From: Ignavibacteriota bacterium
GTDB lineage: Bacteria > Bacteroidota > Ignavibacteria > UBA10030 > UBA6906
Assembly (NCBI GenBank): GCA_016209805.1
Contig: JACQVJ010000051.1
Location: forward strand, 1-5,171
Direction: 5' to 3'
Length of the DNA stretch: 5,171 nucleotides
Shown: in pieces, positions 1 to 5,171 of the stretch
Layout of the letters: every line of letters begins with the position of its first letter
How positions within the stretch are numbered: the stretch's first letter is position 1
Position numbers and translations under genes: made by a program
Notes under the pieces: generated by a model
Seen by the model: only the letters and a program-made list of their open reading frames with translations
The model's database searches: none
What the model was told of the DNA's origin: nothing

Positions 1-491
1 AGATCATTGTCAATCGTCTTTGGTACATGAGCTACTTTAATCTGCCCTTTTGCTTCTGCTCCAACACGACTCGCTGAAAACATCGTATCGTCCCCACCGA
101 TGGTAATCAGCGCATCAATGCCAAGGTGGCCGAGTACGCGCAGGACATGGGGAGTGACATCCGTTCTGCCGCCGGTACTTGGGCGCTGACCTTGTCGCGT
201 GAGGAACGCGGGCATATCTTTATTCTTGACTCTTGCAGGGTTCGTGCGCGAGGTGTGGAGGAACGTCCCTCCGGACCGATCGATCGTGCGAGTGTTTGCC
301 TTGGTCAGGGGAAGAATCAGCTCACCAGACTCCTCCGGGTTGTCGGGATTGTAGTGCACCAACCCGCCCCACCCCCTTCGGATTCCGAGTACTTCGTAAC
401 CCGCATCGACTGCCCGGACCACAACTGCCTTGACGCACGGATTCAAACCGGGAACATCACCTCCGCCTGTGAGTATGCCTATGCATTTCAT
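1..491 (-). CDS. 6-phosphofructokinase, pyrophosphate-dependent type (N-terminal part, cut by window edge)
   Basis: Phosphofructokinase phosphorylates fructose 6-phosphate at C1 in cytoplasmic glycolysis. Reading the minus strand from ATG at 491 gives 163 codons. They begin [18 protein letters not shown] (the GGGD phosphate-binding loop), then have IGGDDT at residues 131-136 and VPKTIDND at 156-163, which holds the catalytic Asp161 and Asp163. In ATP-dependent enzymes the two diagnostic positions are Gly (GGDGS and PGTIDND). Here they are Asp135 and Lys158, the pair known from pyrophosphate-dependent enzymes, where the Asp side chain blocks the ATP alpha-phosphate site. I therefore infer PPi as phosphoryl donor, which would make the reaction reversible. 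No Shine-Dalgarno sequence is visible. The gene lies 63 bp after the dehydrogenase on the same strand, with a hairpin between them. The C-terminal half is outside the window. The family call is firm; donor specificity is inferred. Confidence 0.93.
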   Translation of the reverse strand, partial: MKCIGILTGGGDVPGLNPCVKAVVVRAVDAGYEVLGIRRGWGGLVHYNPDNPEESGELILPLTKANTRTIDRSGGTFLHTSRTNPARVKNKDMPAFLTRQGQRPSTGGRTDVTPHVLRVLGHLGIDALITIGGDDTMFSASRVGAEAKGQIKVAHVPKTIDND

Positions 492-534
492 AACAATTCA
501 AATTCGTGCGGTTTCGATTTCAGTTCAGGAGAGA

Positions 535-556
535 AAGGAACGGCTGCCTGTTCCTT
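535..556 (-). terminator. Hairpin at the dehydrogenase stop codon; possible terminator or attenuator
   Basis: Positions 535-543 (AAGGAACGG) pair with 548-556 (CTGTTCCTT) in a 9-bp stem with one G-T wobble and a CTGC tetraloop. In the minus direction the hairpin starts inside the TAA stop of the dehydrogenase (557-555) and is followed by TCTCTCC, a pyrimidine-rich but poor U-tract. It could end or reduce transcription before the phosphofructokinase or protect an mRNA end. The structure is seen; the function is inferred. Confidence 0.45.
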
Positions 557-2270
557 ATGCCTTCATCCTCTTACCCTTTTCTTCGTTTGAGAAAATCCAT
601 CCGCACAGTTTACCGGGATCGATTTCCGAGAAATTGTCCCAGTAGTCGGACGTATCCAATGTACCCGACCCGGTGTCACCTTTCGGTATGCTCTGGACGG
701 TTTTGATTAGTGTTTTCATTCGCGCTTTCCAGAGCTTCATGTTCTTCACACGCAGGTCCACCCATCCATCATGGGCCCACTGATCGATGCTTGCCTTTGT
801 TGCGGGCAGCTCACTTTCACCGCGGTAGGGAGGGATTTTGATTTCACTGCCACGCAACATCGATTTCCCATCAGGGAGCAGGATCGGTATTCCTATGGAG
901 ATGATTTGCGAGCGGAGTTTCCGGTTGGTGCGAATCAATCCATGCAGCCTCCTTGTCATAGCAGGTGGTCTCGCGTTCACGACTTTCGTCATGGAAGAGT
1001 AAGCGAGCTTCAACAGGTATGCCTCGTAGAGGAGTTTCGAGAGTCGCGGTGGCCCTAACATCTCGAATGCAACACTGTCCACCTTGTGTTGCCTCTCCAG
1101 CTTTTTCATCTGTGTCATAGCGTTGGTGAACAGGAAGCCGGCCCTGTACGTCGGCGCGAGAGTGGCATTATCGAGGGCGTTGATGATGTCGTGTCCGGTG
1201 TTTCCCGCCCTGATTTCAAATACGGCACACTCTGCAATTTCCTCGGGTGTCACGAACTCCATCTGTCCCGGAGTAGAGATAGCTTCGAACTCGCCTCGTG
1301 AGAAAATGCCGTTCTCACCTGTGTCGATGAACACCGAGCGAAGCGTATCGCCGGTATCTATTCCGACGTCCTTCTCATTGAGACTGAGTGTCCCATCCAG
1401 TTTCACCGCTTCGCCTGGAGGACAATCGACCAGTGGAATCGGTCTGCCACGTTTTTTGACTTCGTCGTATGCAATCCGCTTCCAGGCAATCGCAGCGGCA
1501 GGCTTGATTTCTTTGGTGATCGGCGCGTCGGGAGTTCGCCCCATCAGAAAGAGGAGCAGCGTGTGCGCCCCTGCTACGGATGATTTTGAAAGAAGCACTC
1601 GGGAAGGCCGCTCCTCACTGTGCGTGTACGGGATGTTCAATCCCATTCCTCCTGTCCCACTCGTTCCGATCTTCATGTAGATTCTCGTTCCGGCGCTGGT
1701 CATTGACCGGTACATGAGTTGAACGTGGCGAATGAGCTGAGGAACGTAAAGCGTACAGAGCAAGCGCTCCGTTGCGTCGATCAGCCTGCCCGGACTGGCC
1801 AGCTTGTCCCTGCGCGCACGCTGAATCTCCTTGATCGCCTGCCGGGATACCTGAAAAATATCCTGATATGCAATCGCGGTTGCCGAGTTGACGCAGTCGA
1901 CCACAATGTCCGGTTTGTACTGGTGCATCAACTTGTACAGGCTTGAGCGGCGAAGCACGGGTTCGGTCAGCTCATCGATGATGTCGTCGATGAACATCGC
2001 CCGGAAGTCCTCGTTGCCAAGAACCTCCTCACGCGACAAGTCCTTCAGCTCGTGACGCACAAAAATGTTTCCCCACCAGGGGACAAAGAAATCCTTCCCC
2101 ATGTGCGGGAACTCTCTGCGGAGTGACGCGACGGCTTCGTATGCTTCCTCTTTGACAAGCGATGTTACAACCATACGCAACGGTCGTTGCTCCATAAACT
2201 TCCGACAGATGGCAGAGCCAACAAGTCCCCATCCGCCGATAACGAGAACCGTCTTACCTTGAATATCCAT
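555..2270 (-). CDS. Large NAD(P)-binding short-chain dehydrogenase/epimerase-like protein
   Basis: The 571-residue product starts MDIQGKTVLVIGGWGLVGSA. The strand plus Gly12-x-x-Gly15-x-x-Gly18 loop is the dinucleotide-binding signature of extended short-chain dehydrogenases. Residues 120-135 (PDIVVDCVNSATAIAY) fit the fourth beta-strand of that fold, and 201-210 (IGTSGTGGMG) fit the strand ending at the catalytic serine. The usual YxxxK pair is unclear: SKSS at 228-231 resembles the Lys-bearing helix but has Val225 where Tyr is expected, and YDEVK at 268-272 is a possible alternative. At 571 residues it is far longer than the usual 300-350; residues from about 380 on have no motif I recognise and are rich in Lys and Arg. 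There is no signal peptide, so it is probably cytoplasmic. The ATG at 2270 sits directly before the Rossmann strand, which supports the start, although the Shine-Dalgarno sequence is weak. The substrate is unknown; sugar-nucleotide, lipid and acyl-CoA chemistry are all possible. Confidence 0.85.
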   Translation of the reverse strand: MDIQGKTVLVIGGWGLVGSAICRKFMEQRPLRMVVTSLVKEEAYEAVASLRREFPHMGKDFFVPWWGNIFVRHELKDLSREEVLGNEDFRAMFIDDIIDELTEPVLRRSSLYKLMHQYKPDIVVDCVNSATAIAYQDIFQVSRQAIKEIQRARRDKLASPGRLIDATERLLCTLYVPQLIRHVQLMYRSMTSAGTRIYMKIGTSGTGGMGLNIPYTHSEERPSRVLLSKSSVAGAHTLLLFLMGRTPDAPITKEIKPAAAIAWKRIAYDEVKKRGRPIPLVDCPPGEAVKLDGTLSLNEKDVGIDTGDTLRSVFIDTGENGIFSRGEFEAISTPGQMEFVTPEEIAECAVFEIRAGNTGHDIINALDNATLAPTYRAGFLFTNAMTQMKKLERQHKVDSVAFEMLGPPRLSKLLYEAYLLKLAYSSMTKVVNARPPAMTRRLHGLIRTNRKLRSQIISIGIPILLPDGKSMLRGSEIKIPPYRGESELPATKASIDQWAHDGWVDLRVKNMKLWKARMKTLIKTVQSIPKGDTGSGTLDTSDYWDNFSEIDPGKLCGWIFSNEEKGKRMKA

Positions 2271-2441
2271 AGCCTAGTATTCGTTCGAGTAGTATGTCAG
2301 TGAAGAGAACAAAGGAATGAACTGTTTGAAAGAAAATCTATAATAATGTACGGCAAGGGGGAGGAACAATCAAGCACATGTAGGCGCCATTACCGATACA
2401 CGAAGACTCTGATGCAGATGAGGACTCGATAAATCTGGCGT

Positions 2442-2472
2442 TTGCATTTCCACACTTCTCTGGGTATATTTT
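2442..2472 (+). promoter_or_regulatory. Candidate Bacteroidota-type promoter for the EthD-family gene
   Basis: TTG at 2442-2444 (within TTTG from 2441) is followed after 20 bp by TATATTTT at 2465-2472, matching 7 of 8 positions of the Bacteroidota -7 element TAnnTTTG. It can also be read as a conventional -10 (TATATT) with a weak -35 (TTGCAT) 17 bp upstream. Transcription would start near 2478, leaving a leader of about 40 nt before the ATG at 2521. The rest of the 250-bp divergent region (2271-2520) shows no gene or strong repeat. Confidence 0.45.
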
Positions 2473-2520
2473 TCGTGACTCATCGCTGAAATCATTCAAC
2501 CCAACATCTACAAGGCTGTA

Positions 2521-2829
2521 ATGACCAAACTCATCGCGCTCTACCGCAAGTCGTCAGATCCGGCAGCATTCGACAAGCACTACAACACTGTTCACACACC
2601 TCTTGTGAAGAGGTATCCGGGTCTCCGCAAATTGGAAATCACTCGCATTACCGGCGCGCCGATTGGTGAGACAAAGTTTCACCTGATGGCCGAGATGTAC
2701 TTCGATAGCAAGGATGCAATGGATGCAGCATTGGCTTCGCCCGAAGGGAGAGCGGTGGCGAAAGACCTGATGAGCTTTGCTGCAGATGTTGTGACGGTGT
2801 TTTTTGGGGAGACAGACAAGGTTGGGTGA
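2521..2829 (+). CDS. EthD-family small protein (dimeric alpha+beta barrel)
   Basis: The 102-residue product matches the EthD family: a first strand MTKLIALYRK, then FDKHYNTVHTPLVKRYPGL at residues 17-35, whose Tyr-x-x-x-His-x-Pro-Leu helix and PGL turn are the hallmark, and a C-terminal strand VVTVFFGE at 90-97. Members fold as ferredoxin-like units that dimerise into a barrel. The name comes from ethyl tert-butyl ether degradation in actinomycetes, but most members have no known reaction, so no substrate is proposed. The length is normal for the family. AAGG at 2512-2515 is a weak ribosome binding site 5 bp before the ATG. The gene has its own promoter candidate, stands divergent from the dehydrogenase, and is separated by 149 bp from the next gene, so it is probably transcribed alone. 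Confidence 0.9.
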   Translation: MTKLIALYRKSSDPAAFDKHYNTVHTPLVKRYPGLRKLEITRITGAPIGETKFHLMAEMYFDSKDAMDAALASPEGRAVAKDLMSFAADVVTVFFGETDKVG

Positions 2830-2842
2830 TGCCCTGGGCGCT

Positions 2843-2860
2843 GCTCGTCGGCGAACGAGC
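2843..2860 (+). terminator. Short hairpin after the EthD-family gene, weak terminator candidate
   Basis: GCTCGT at 2843-2848 pairs with ACGAGC at 2855-2860 around the loop CGGCGA, starting 13 bp after the EthD stop codon. The nearest T-run (TTTT, 2877-2880) is 16 nt farther on, so it does not have the form of an intrinsic terminator. The location suits transcription end or mRNA 3'-end protection. Confidence 0.3.
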
Positions 2861-2906
2861 GTCGTGGTGACGGCTGTTTTGTGAAGTTGTGCTATCAGAT
2901 TGAATA

Positions 2907-2937
2907 TTGACTCCTAAGGCTCTTTGCGCTATCTTTG
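2907..2937 (+). promoter_or_regulatory. Bacteroidota-type promoter for the aspartic protease module
   Basis: TTG at 2907-2909 and an exact TAnnTTTG element (TATCTTTG) at 2930-2937 are separated by 20 bp, the same spacing as in the candidate before the EthD gene. Transcription would start near 2942-2945, giving a leader of about 35 nt that contains the Shine-Dalgarno sequence. The placement in a 149-bp intergenic gap before the first gene of the module strengthens the call. Confidence 0.6.
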
Positions 2938-2967
2938 GTCAGTCCCTTTGACTCGCGTACCAAACAA

Positions 2968-2977
2968 AGAGGTGATC
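2968..2977 (+). promoter_or_regulatory. Strong Shine-Dalgarno sequence
   Basis: AGAGGTGATC lies so that GAGG (2969-2972) is 6 nt from the ATG at 2979. Together with the preceding AA it matches 11 of 12 bases of the full 16S complement AAGGAGGTGATC. This fixes the start of the 85-residue protein and is by far the best ribosome binding site in the window, where other starts have weak or no such sequence. Confidence 0.8.
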
Positions 2978-2978
2978 A

Positions 2979-3236
2979 ATGCTGGAAAAGGAACGCAAGT
3001 TCTTTGAGCAGCACCGATTGGAATGGATGGAGAACTCCCCGGGAAAGTTTGTCCTTGTCAAGGACGAAGAACTTATTGGAACCTTCGAGACTTTGCAAGC
3101 CGCCCTGTCTGAGGGTGCCCGGCGTTTTGGAACGGAGTCGTTTCTTGTTCGGCAAGTAGATGAGGCGGAGCAACTCGTGTACCTTCCGGCATTAACCCTC
3201 GGGATTCTCCGTGCCAATTCTACACACTCAGTTTAG
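2979..3236 (+). CDS. Small DUF5678-like protein paired with the aspartic protease
   Basis: The product has 85 residues and no signal peptide or membrane segment. A charged N-terminal helix (residues 1-17) is followed by ENSPGKFVLVKDEELIGTF (18-36), a pattern of PGK-strand-turn-strand, then a helix TLQAALSEGARRFG (38-51) and a strand SFLVRQV (54-60). This PGK(Y/F)V-x-V-K-(D/x)-x-E arrangement resembles the DUF5678 family, which has no known biochemical role. It is the first gene of the module: it has the strong promoter and ribosome binding site, and its last 26 bp overlap the protease start in another frame, so translation of the two is likely coupled. A partner, regulator or targeting factor for the protease is the simplest inference, but no function is shown. 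Family assignment is moderate; the gene itself is well supported. Confidence 0.82.
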   Translation: MLEKERKFFEQHRLEWMENSPGKFVLVKDEELIGTFETLQAALSEGARRFGTESFLVRQVDEAEQLVYLPALTLGILRANSTHSV

Positions 3237-3696
3237 TGCCCAAGGTAAGAACAGGCAGGGGCAGGATGTTTCAATTCCGCCTCGTGTTGTCCTTCAAAAG
3301 CACGCCCCCGTTGTTCAGGTGACGATTGGTTTGGCTCAGAGCATTGCTACTCAACTCCTGCAACAGGGCAGGACATGGCCCAAGCCGATTTCTGGGATGG
3401 CCTTGATCGATACTGGTGCATCCTCTACGTGTATCGATGAGCAGGCGGCCCAACAACTCCAGTTGCCGGTTGTAAACGTTGCCAATGTTGCTTCTGCATC
3501 TCATTCTTCTACTCCTCAAAACGTCTATCCCATTCAAATCGAAGTTGTGGGCTTGCCAATTTCGATTGAAGCGTCAAACGCTATCGGTGCTGCGTTATCG
3601 GCTCAAGGACTGCTTGCCTTGATAGGTCGCGATGTTCTTCAGCATTGTACCCTCTACTATAATGGTTTGACTGGAGAGATCACACTCTCCATATGA
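3211..3696 (+). CDS. Retropepsin-like aspartic protease, single lobe
   Basis: The 161-residue product contains MALIDTGASSTCID at residues 63-76, the active-site motif of retropepsin-like aspartic proteases (catalytic Asp67 in DTGAS), and ALIGRDVLQHCTLYYNG at 136-152, the hydrophobic-hydrophobic-Gly-x-D segment that packs behind the active site. With one DTG motif, a working enzyme would be a homodimer, as in retroviral and bacterial single-lobe relatives. There is no signal peptide, so it is probably cytoplasmic. The start is GTG at 3211, inside the preceding gene; the next in-frame ATG (residue 63) would remove the first strands, so GTG is preferred. Re-initiation after the upstream gene is likely because no separate promoter space exists. 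There is no reverse transcriptase, integrase or gag-like gene nearby, so this is not a retroelement remnant. Substrates are unknown. Confidence 0.88.
   Translation: MPILHTQFSAQGKNRQGQDVSIPPRVVLQKHAPVVQVTIGLAQSIATQLLQQGRTWPKPISGMALIDTGASSTCIDEQAAQQLQLPVVNVANVASASHSSTPQNVYPIQIEVVGLPISIEASNAIGAALSAQGLLALIGRDVLQHCTLYYNGLTGEITLSI
3672..3691 (+). repeat. Inverted repeat at the end of the protease gene
   Basis: TGGAGAG (3672-3678) and CTCTCCA (3685-3691) form a perfect 7-bp stem with loop ATCACA. It covers the last codons just before the TGA stop (3694-3696). No T-run follows, so intrinsic termination is doubtful; an mRNA 3'-end or translational role is possible. Confidence 0.35.
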
Positions 3697-3709
3697 GGCT
3701 ATCTCACCC

Positions 3710-3732
3710 GCTGGCAAAATTTTGCATCCAGC
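3710..3732. repeat. Nested inverted repeat before the crotonase gene
   Basis: GCTGG (3710-3714) and CCAGC (3728-3732) flank a perfect 12-bp palindrome GCAAAATTTTGC (3714-3725). The region is the 99-bp gap between the protease and the chosen crotonase start and may hold an operator or a weak terminator. A 12-bp palindrome is expected about once by chance in a window this long, so the evidence is modest. Confidence 0.3.
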
Positions 3733-3795
3733 CAGATGGGAAAGTGCGAGACTCACCGGAATTCACCAGGTATCAATCACTGCCGCGAGCGTGTA

Positions 3796-4653
3796 ATGGG
3801 TTCAAAATACGGAGGCAAAAGAGAGTTCGACTTCAAAAACGTCCTCTACACAAAAGGTAACTGGCGCGCAACAATCGCCATCAACCGACCCAAGGTGCAC
3901 AATGCGCTCAATCTCGAGACGCTGCGAGAGTTGAGCGCTGCATTCGAAGACGCTGCCTGGGACGATCATGTTGCCGTGCTTATCGTGACAGGCGCGGGGA
4001 ATAAGGCCTTCTGCACCGGTGCAGATATGAAGGAGTGGAAGGAAGATTTCCTTGAATCTCCCAACGACTTCTATAAATGGATGGGGGTCTTCATGGAGAC
4101 ATTCGAGCGACTACGCAACATTGGCAAACCGACGATTGCGCGGCTCAACGGCATGGTGGTCGGTGGCGGCAATGAGTTGCAGATGTCGTGCGACCTTGCC
4201 GTTGCCGCCGATGATATTTTCATCGGTCATGCGGGGACTTCTCGCGGGAGCGTGGCGGCTGCGGGTGCAACACAGTGGTTGCCTCTGATTGTGGGTGACC
4301 GGCGGGCGAGGGAAATCCTTCTGCTCAATGAGAGGATCCCCATCAAGAAGGCGCTAGAGAGGGGGCTCGTCAACCAGGTTGTGCCACGGAGAAAACTCGA
4401 CAAGGCTGTCGATGTCATGGCGGAAAAGCTTGTGAACAAGCTCCCCGAATGCACCCGGTACACAAAACAGCAACTCAACTTCTGGCGCGATTTCTCATGG
4501 TCAATGACAATAGGCCACCTTCGCGATTGGCTTACGGTCCACACTTCTGCATTTGAAATTCAGGAAGGGATCAAAGCGTTCAGCGAAAAAAGGGAGATTG
4601 ATTATAAAGCGATCAGGATCAAGATGTCAGACAGCGGCAAGAAGAGTAGATGA
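3796..4653 (+). CDS. Crotonase-superfamily enzyme (enoyl-CoA hydratase/isomerase-like)
   Basis: Counting from ATG 3796 there are 285 residues. IAINRPKVHNALN (27-39) is the conserved first strand and loop. AFCTGADMKEW (71-81) forms the first oxyanion-hole segment, NGMVVGGGNEL (118-128) the second, and GLVNQVVP (190-197) the usual C-terminal core. Glu127 matches the first catalytic glutamate of enoyl-CoA hydratase, but the stretch GHAGTSRGS (144-152) has no glutamate at the second catalytic position, so simple enoyl-CoA hydration is doubtful. The GSVAAAGATQWLPLIVG segment recalls ring-hydrolysing BamA-type members, though those are about 380 residues. The open frame extends to ATG 3736, but those 20 codons look noncoding in character and the family N-terminus fits 3796. 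It is followed by an ATGA-overlapping gene. It acts on a CoA thioester in the cytoplasm; the exact reaction is unknown. Confidence 0.88.
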   Translation: MGSKYGGKREFDFKNVLYTKGNWRATIAINRPKVHNALNLETLRELSAAFEDAAWDDHVAVLIVTGAGNKAFCTGADMKEWKEDFLESPNDFYKWMGVFMETFERLRNIGKPTIARLNGMVVGGGNELQMSCDLAVAADDIFIGHAGTSRGSVAAAGATQWLPLIVGDRRAREILLLNERIPIKKALERGLVNQVVPRRKLDKAVDVMAEKLVNKLPECTRYTKQQLNFWRDFSWSMTIGHLRDWLTVHTSAFEIQEGIKAFSEKREIDYKAIRIKMSDSGKKSR

Positions 4654-5087
4654 TTGTCGAAAGGTCTCTGACACTTCTTATGTTCGTTGGCATCATCCAT
4701 CTTCAAACAAGAGCGCAATCCTACGGAGATCTTGATACCGGTTTCAAGATGGAGCTTGCTGTCGTTGATTCGAGTATCGTTGTAGAGATCACCACGACGG
4801 CCACATATCCCTGCGAAGGGTATCGAATCAAAGCCACCGCCGTGCGTAACCGGGACACAGTCACGATCAGAATGTTTGGTCTGGTCCGGCCAACGCCGTG
4901 CTTTCAGACGGCCAGTGAGGCTACGGGACGAGTGGCTTTCAGCAGTCTTAATCCCGGTTCTTACATACTGCAAGTGAATTATCGCAATGTGAATGACTTC
5001 TACAAACTTACCCTGTCAGAACGAAAAAACCTCGTGCTTCCCATCCACTCCACCTTCACAAGATTGAACGGATTCTTGAGCGATTGA
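4650..5087 (+). CDS. Small exported protein with two cysteines, function unknown
   Basis: The 145-residue product begins with a likely Sec signal peptide: a short start with Arg5, a hydrophobic core LTLLMFVGIIHL (7-18) and a possible cleavage site after TRA (Ala22). The mature part of about 120 residues alternates short beta-like segments such as SIVVEITTTA (42-51), TVTIRMFGLV (70-79) and GSYILQVNYR (103-112), which suggests a beta-sandwich. It has just two mature cysteines, Cys55 (YPCEGY) and Cys84 (TPCFQT), which could form one disulfide after export. There is no lipobox. The ATG overlaps the TGA of the crotonase as ATGA, and purine-rich AAGAAGAG precedes it, so translation is probably coupled. 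I do not recognise a named family. The pairing of an exported protein with a CoA enzyme is unusual and may reflect only co-transcription. Confidence 0.75.
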   Translation: MIVERSLTLLMFVGIIHLQTRAQSYGDLDTGFKMELAVVDSSIVVEITTTATYPCEGYRIKATAVRNRDTVTIRMFGLVRPTPCFQTASEATGRVAFSSLNPGSYILQVNYRNVNDFYKLTLSERKNLVLPIHSTFTRLNGFLSD

Positions 5088-5107
5088 CCTCTTGTTCTGA
5101 TCATCCG

Positions 5108-5171
5108 ATGAGAACCATCGCAAAACTCGTCACGGCCATTATTCTTGTGTTCGCCGCAGGTGAAGTTGTCC
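5108..5171 (+). CDS. Start of an exported or membrane protein (cut by window edge)
   Basis: From the ATG at 5108 an open frame runs 21 codons to the end of the window. It begins MRTIAKLVTAIILVFAAGEVV, with two positive charges (Arg2, Lys6) followed by a hydrophobic stretch of about 11 residues, the form of a signal peptide or membrane anchor. It starts 20 bp after the preceding stop codon on the same strand without a visible terminator, so it probably continues the operon. No Shine-Dalgarno sequence is visible. Nothing can be said of the mature protein. Confidence 0.55.
   Translation, partial: MRTIAKLVTAIILVFAAGEVV

Noticed and set aside
126..590. Plus-strand open frame of 154 codons
   Set aside because: It runs antisense to the phosphofructokinase, whose motifs are unmistakable, and its product has no recognisable domain.
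1084..1680. Plus-strand open frame of 198 codons
   Set aside because: It lies fully inside the dehydrogenase on the opposite strand; Ser/Pro/Arg-rich composition is typical of an antisense shadow.
2333..2340. Minus-strand TAGATTTT as promoter element for the dehydrogenase
   Set aside because: It matches 7 of 8 positions of TAnnTTTG, but no TTG lies at the proper spacing; the nearest is 13 bp upstream. The true promoter was not found.
2326..2344. Plus-strand TTGAAA and TATAAT as a sigma-70 promoter
   Set aside because: The two hexamers are just 7 bp apart, far from the required 16-18 bp; the region is simply A/T-rich.
3211..3696. Retroelement or endogenous retrovirus-like remnant
   Set aside because: The protease is of retropepsin type, but there is no reverse transcriptase, integrase or terminal repeat, and bacteria have chromosomal single-lobe proteases of this fold.
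2979..3696. Toxin-antitoxin pair
   Set aside because: Size, overlap and gene order would fit, but neither protein resembles a known toxin or antitoxin, and no autoregulatory DNA-binding domain is visible. Kept only as a remote idea.
3736..3795. Longer crotonase start at ATG 3736
   Set aside because: The 20 extra residues (MGKCETHRNSPG...) are not typical of the family N-terminus, there is no ribosome binding site, and the start abuts an inverted repeat. It remains possible.
4602..4973. Minus-strand open frame of 123 codons across the crotonase-exported protein junction
   Set aside because: Both plus-strand genes have family motifs or a signal peptide and are coupled; the antisense product resembles no family.

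Overview
The window looks like ordinary chromosome from a bacterium of the Bacteroidota/Chlorobi-Ignavibacteria lineage. The grounds are indirect. Two intergenic regions carry promoters of the Bacteroidota type (TTG, 20 bp, TAnnTTTG), most starts lack a strong Shine-Dalgarno sequence, and base composition is close to half G+C. The genus cannot be read from the sequence. No tRNA, rRNA, CRISPR array, insertion sequence or phage gene was seen.

Minus strand, 1-2270: a 571-residue Rossmann-fold short-chain dehydrogenase/epimerase-like protein (2270-555) is followed, after 63 bp holding a clear hairpin, by the first 163 codons of a 6-phosphofructokinase (491 to the window edge). The phosphofructokinase has the Asp and Lys substitutions that mark the pyrophosphate-dependent type.

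Plus strand, 2521-5171: there are three transcription-unit candidates. (1) A monocistronic EthD-family small protein (2521-2829), with its own Bacteroidota-type promoter in the 250-bp divergent region. (2) A compact two-gene module (2979-3696) with the best promoter and the best ribosome binding site of the window: an 85-residue DUF5678-like protein overlapping by 26 bp a single-lobed retropepsin-like aspartic protease. (3) A crotonase-superfamily enzyme (3796-4653) that overlaps by ATGA a small exported two-cysteine protein (4650-5087), followed 20 bp later by the start of another probably exported or membrane-anchored protein cut by the window edge.

The dehydrogenase and the crotonase could both act in acyl-CoA or lipid metabolism, but they are on opposite strands and about 1.5 kb apart, so a shared pathway is only a possibility. 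The most interesting items are the protease module, the altered catalytic positions in the crotonase and the dehydrogenase, and the pyrophosphate signature of the phosphofructokinase.
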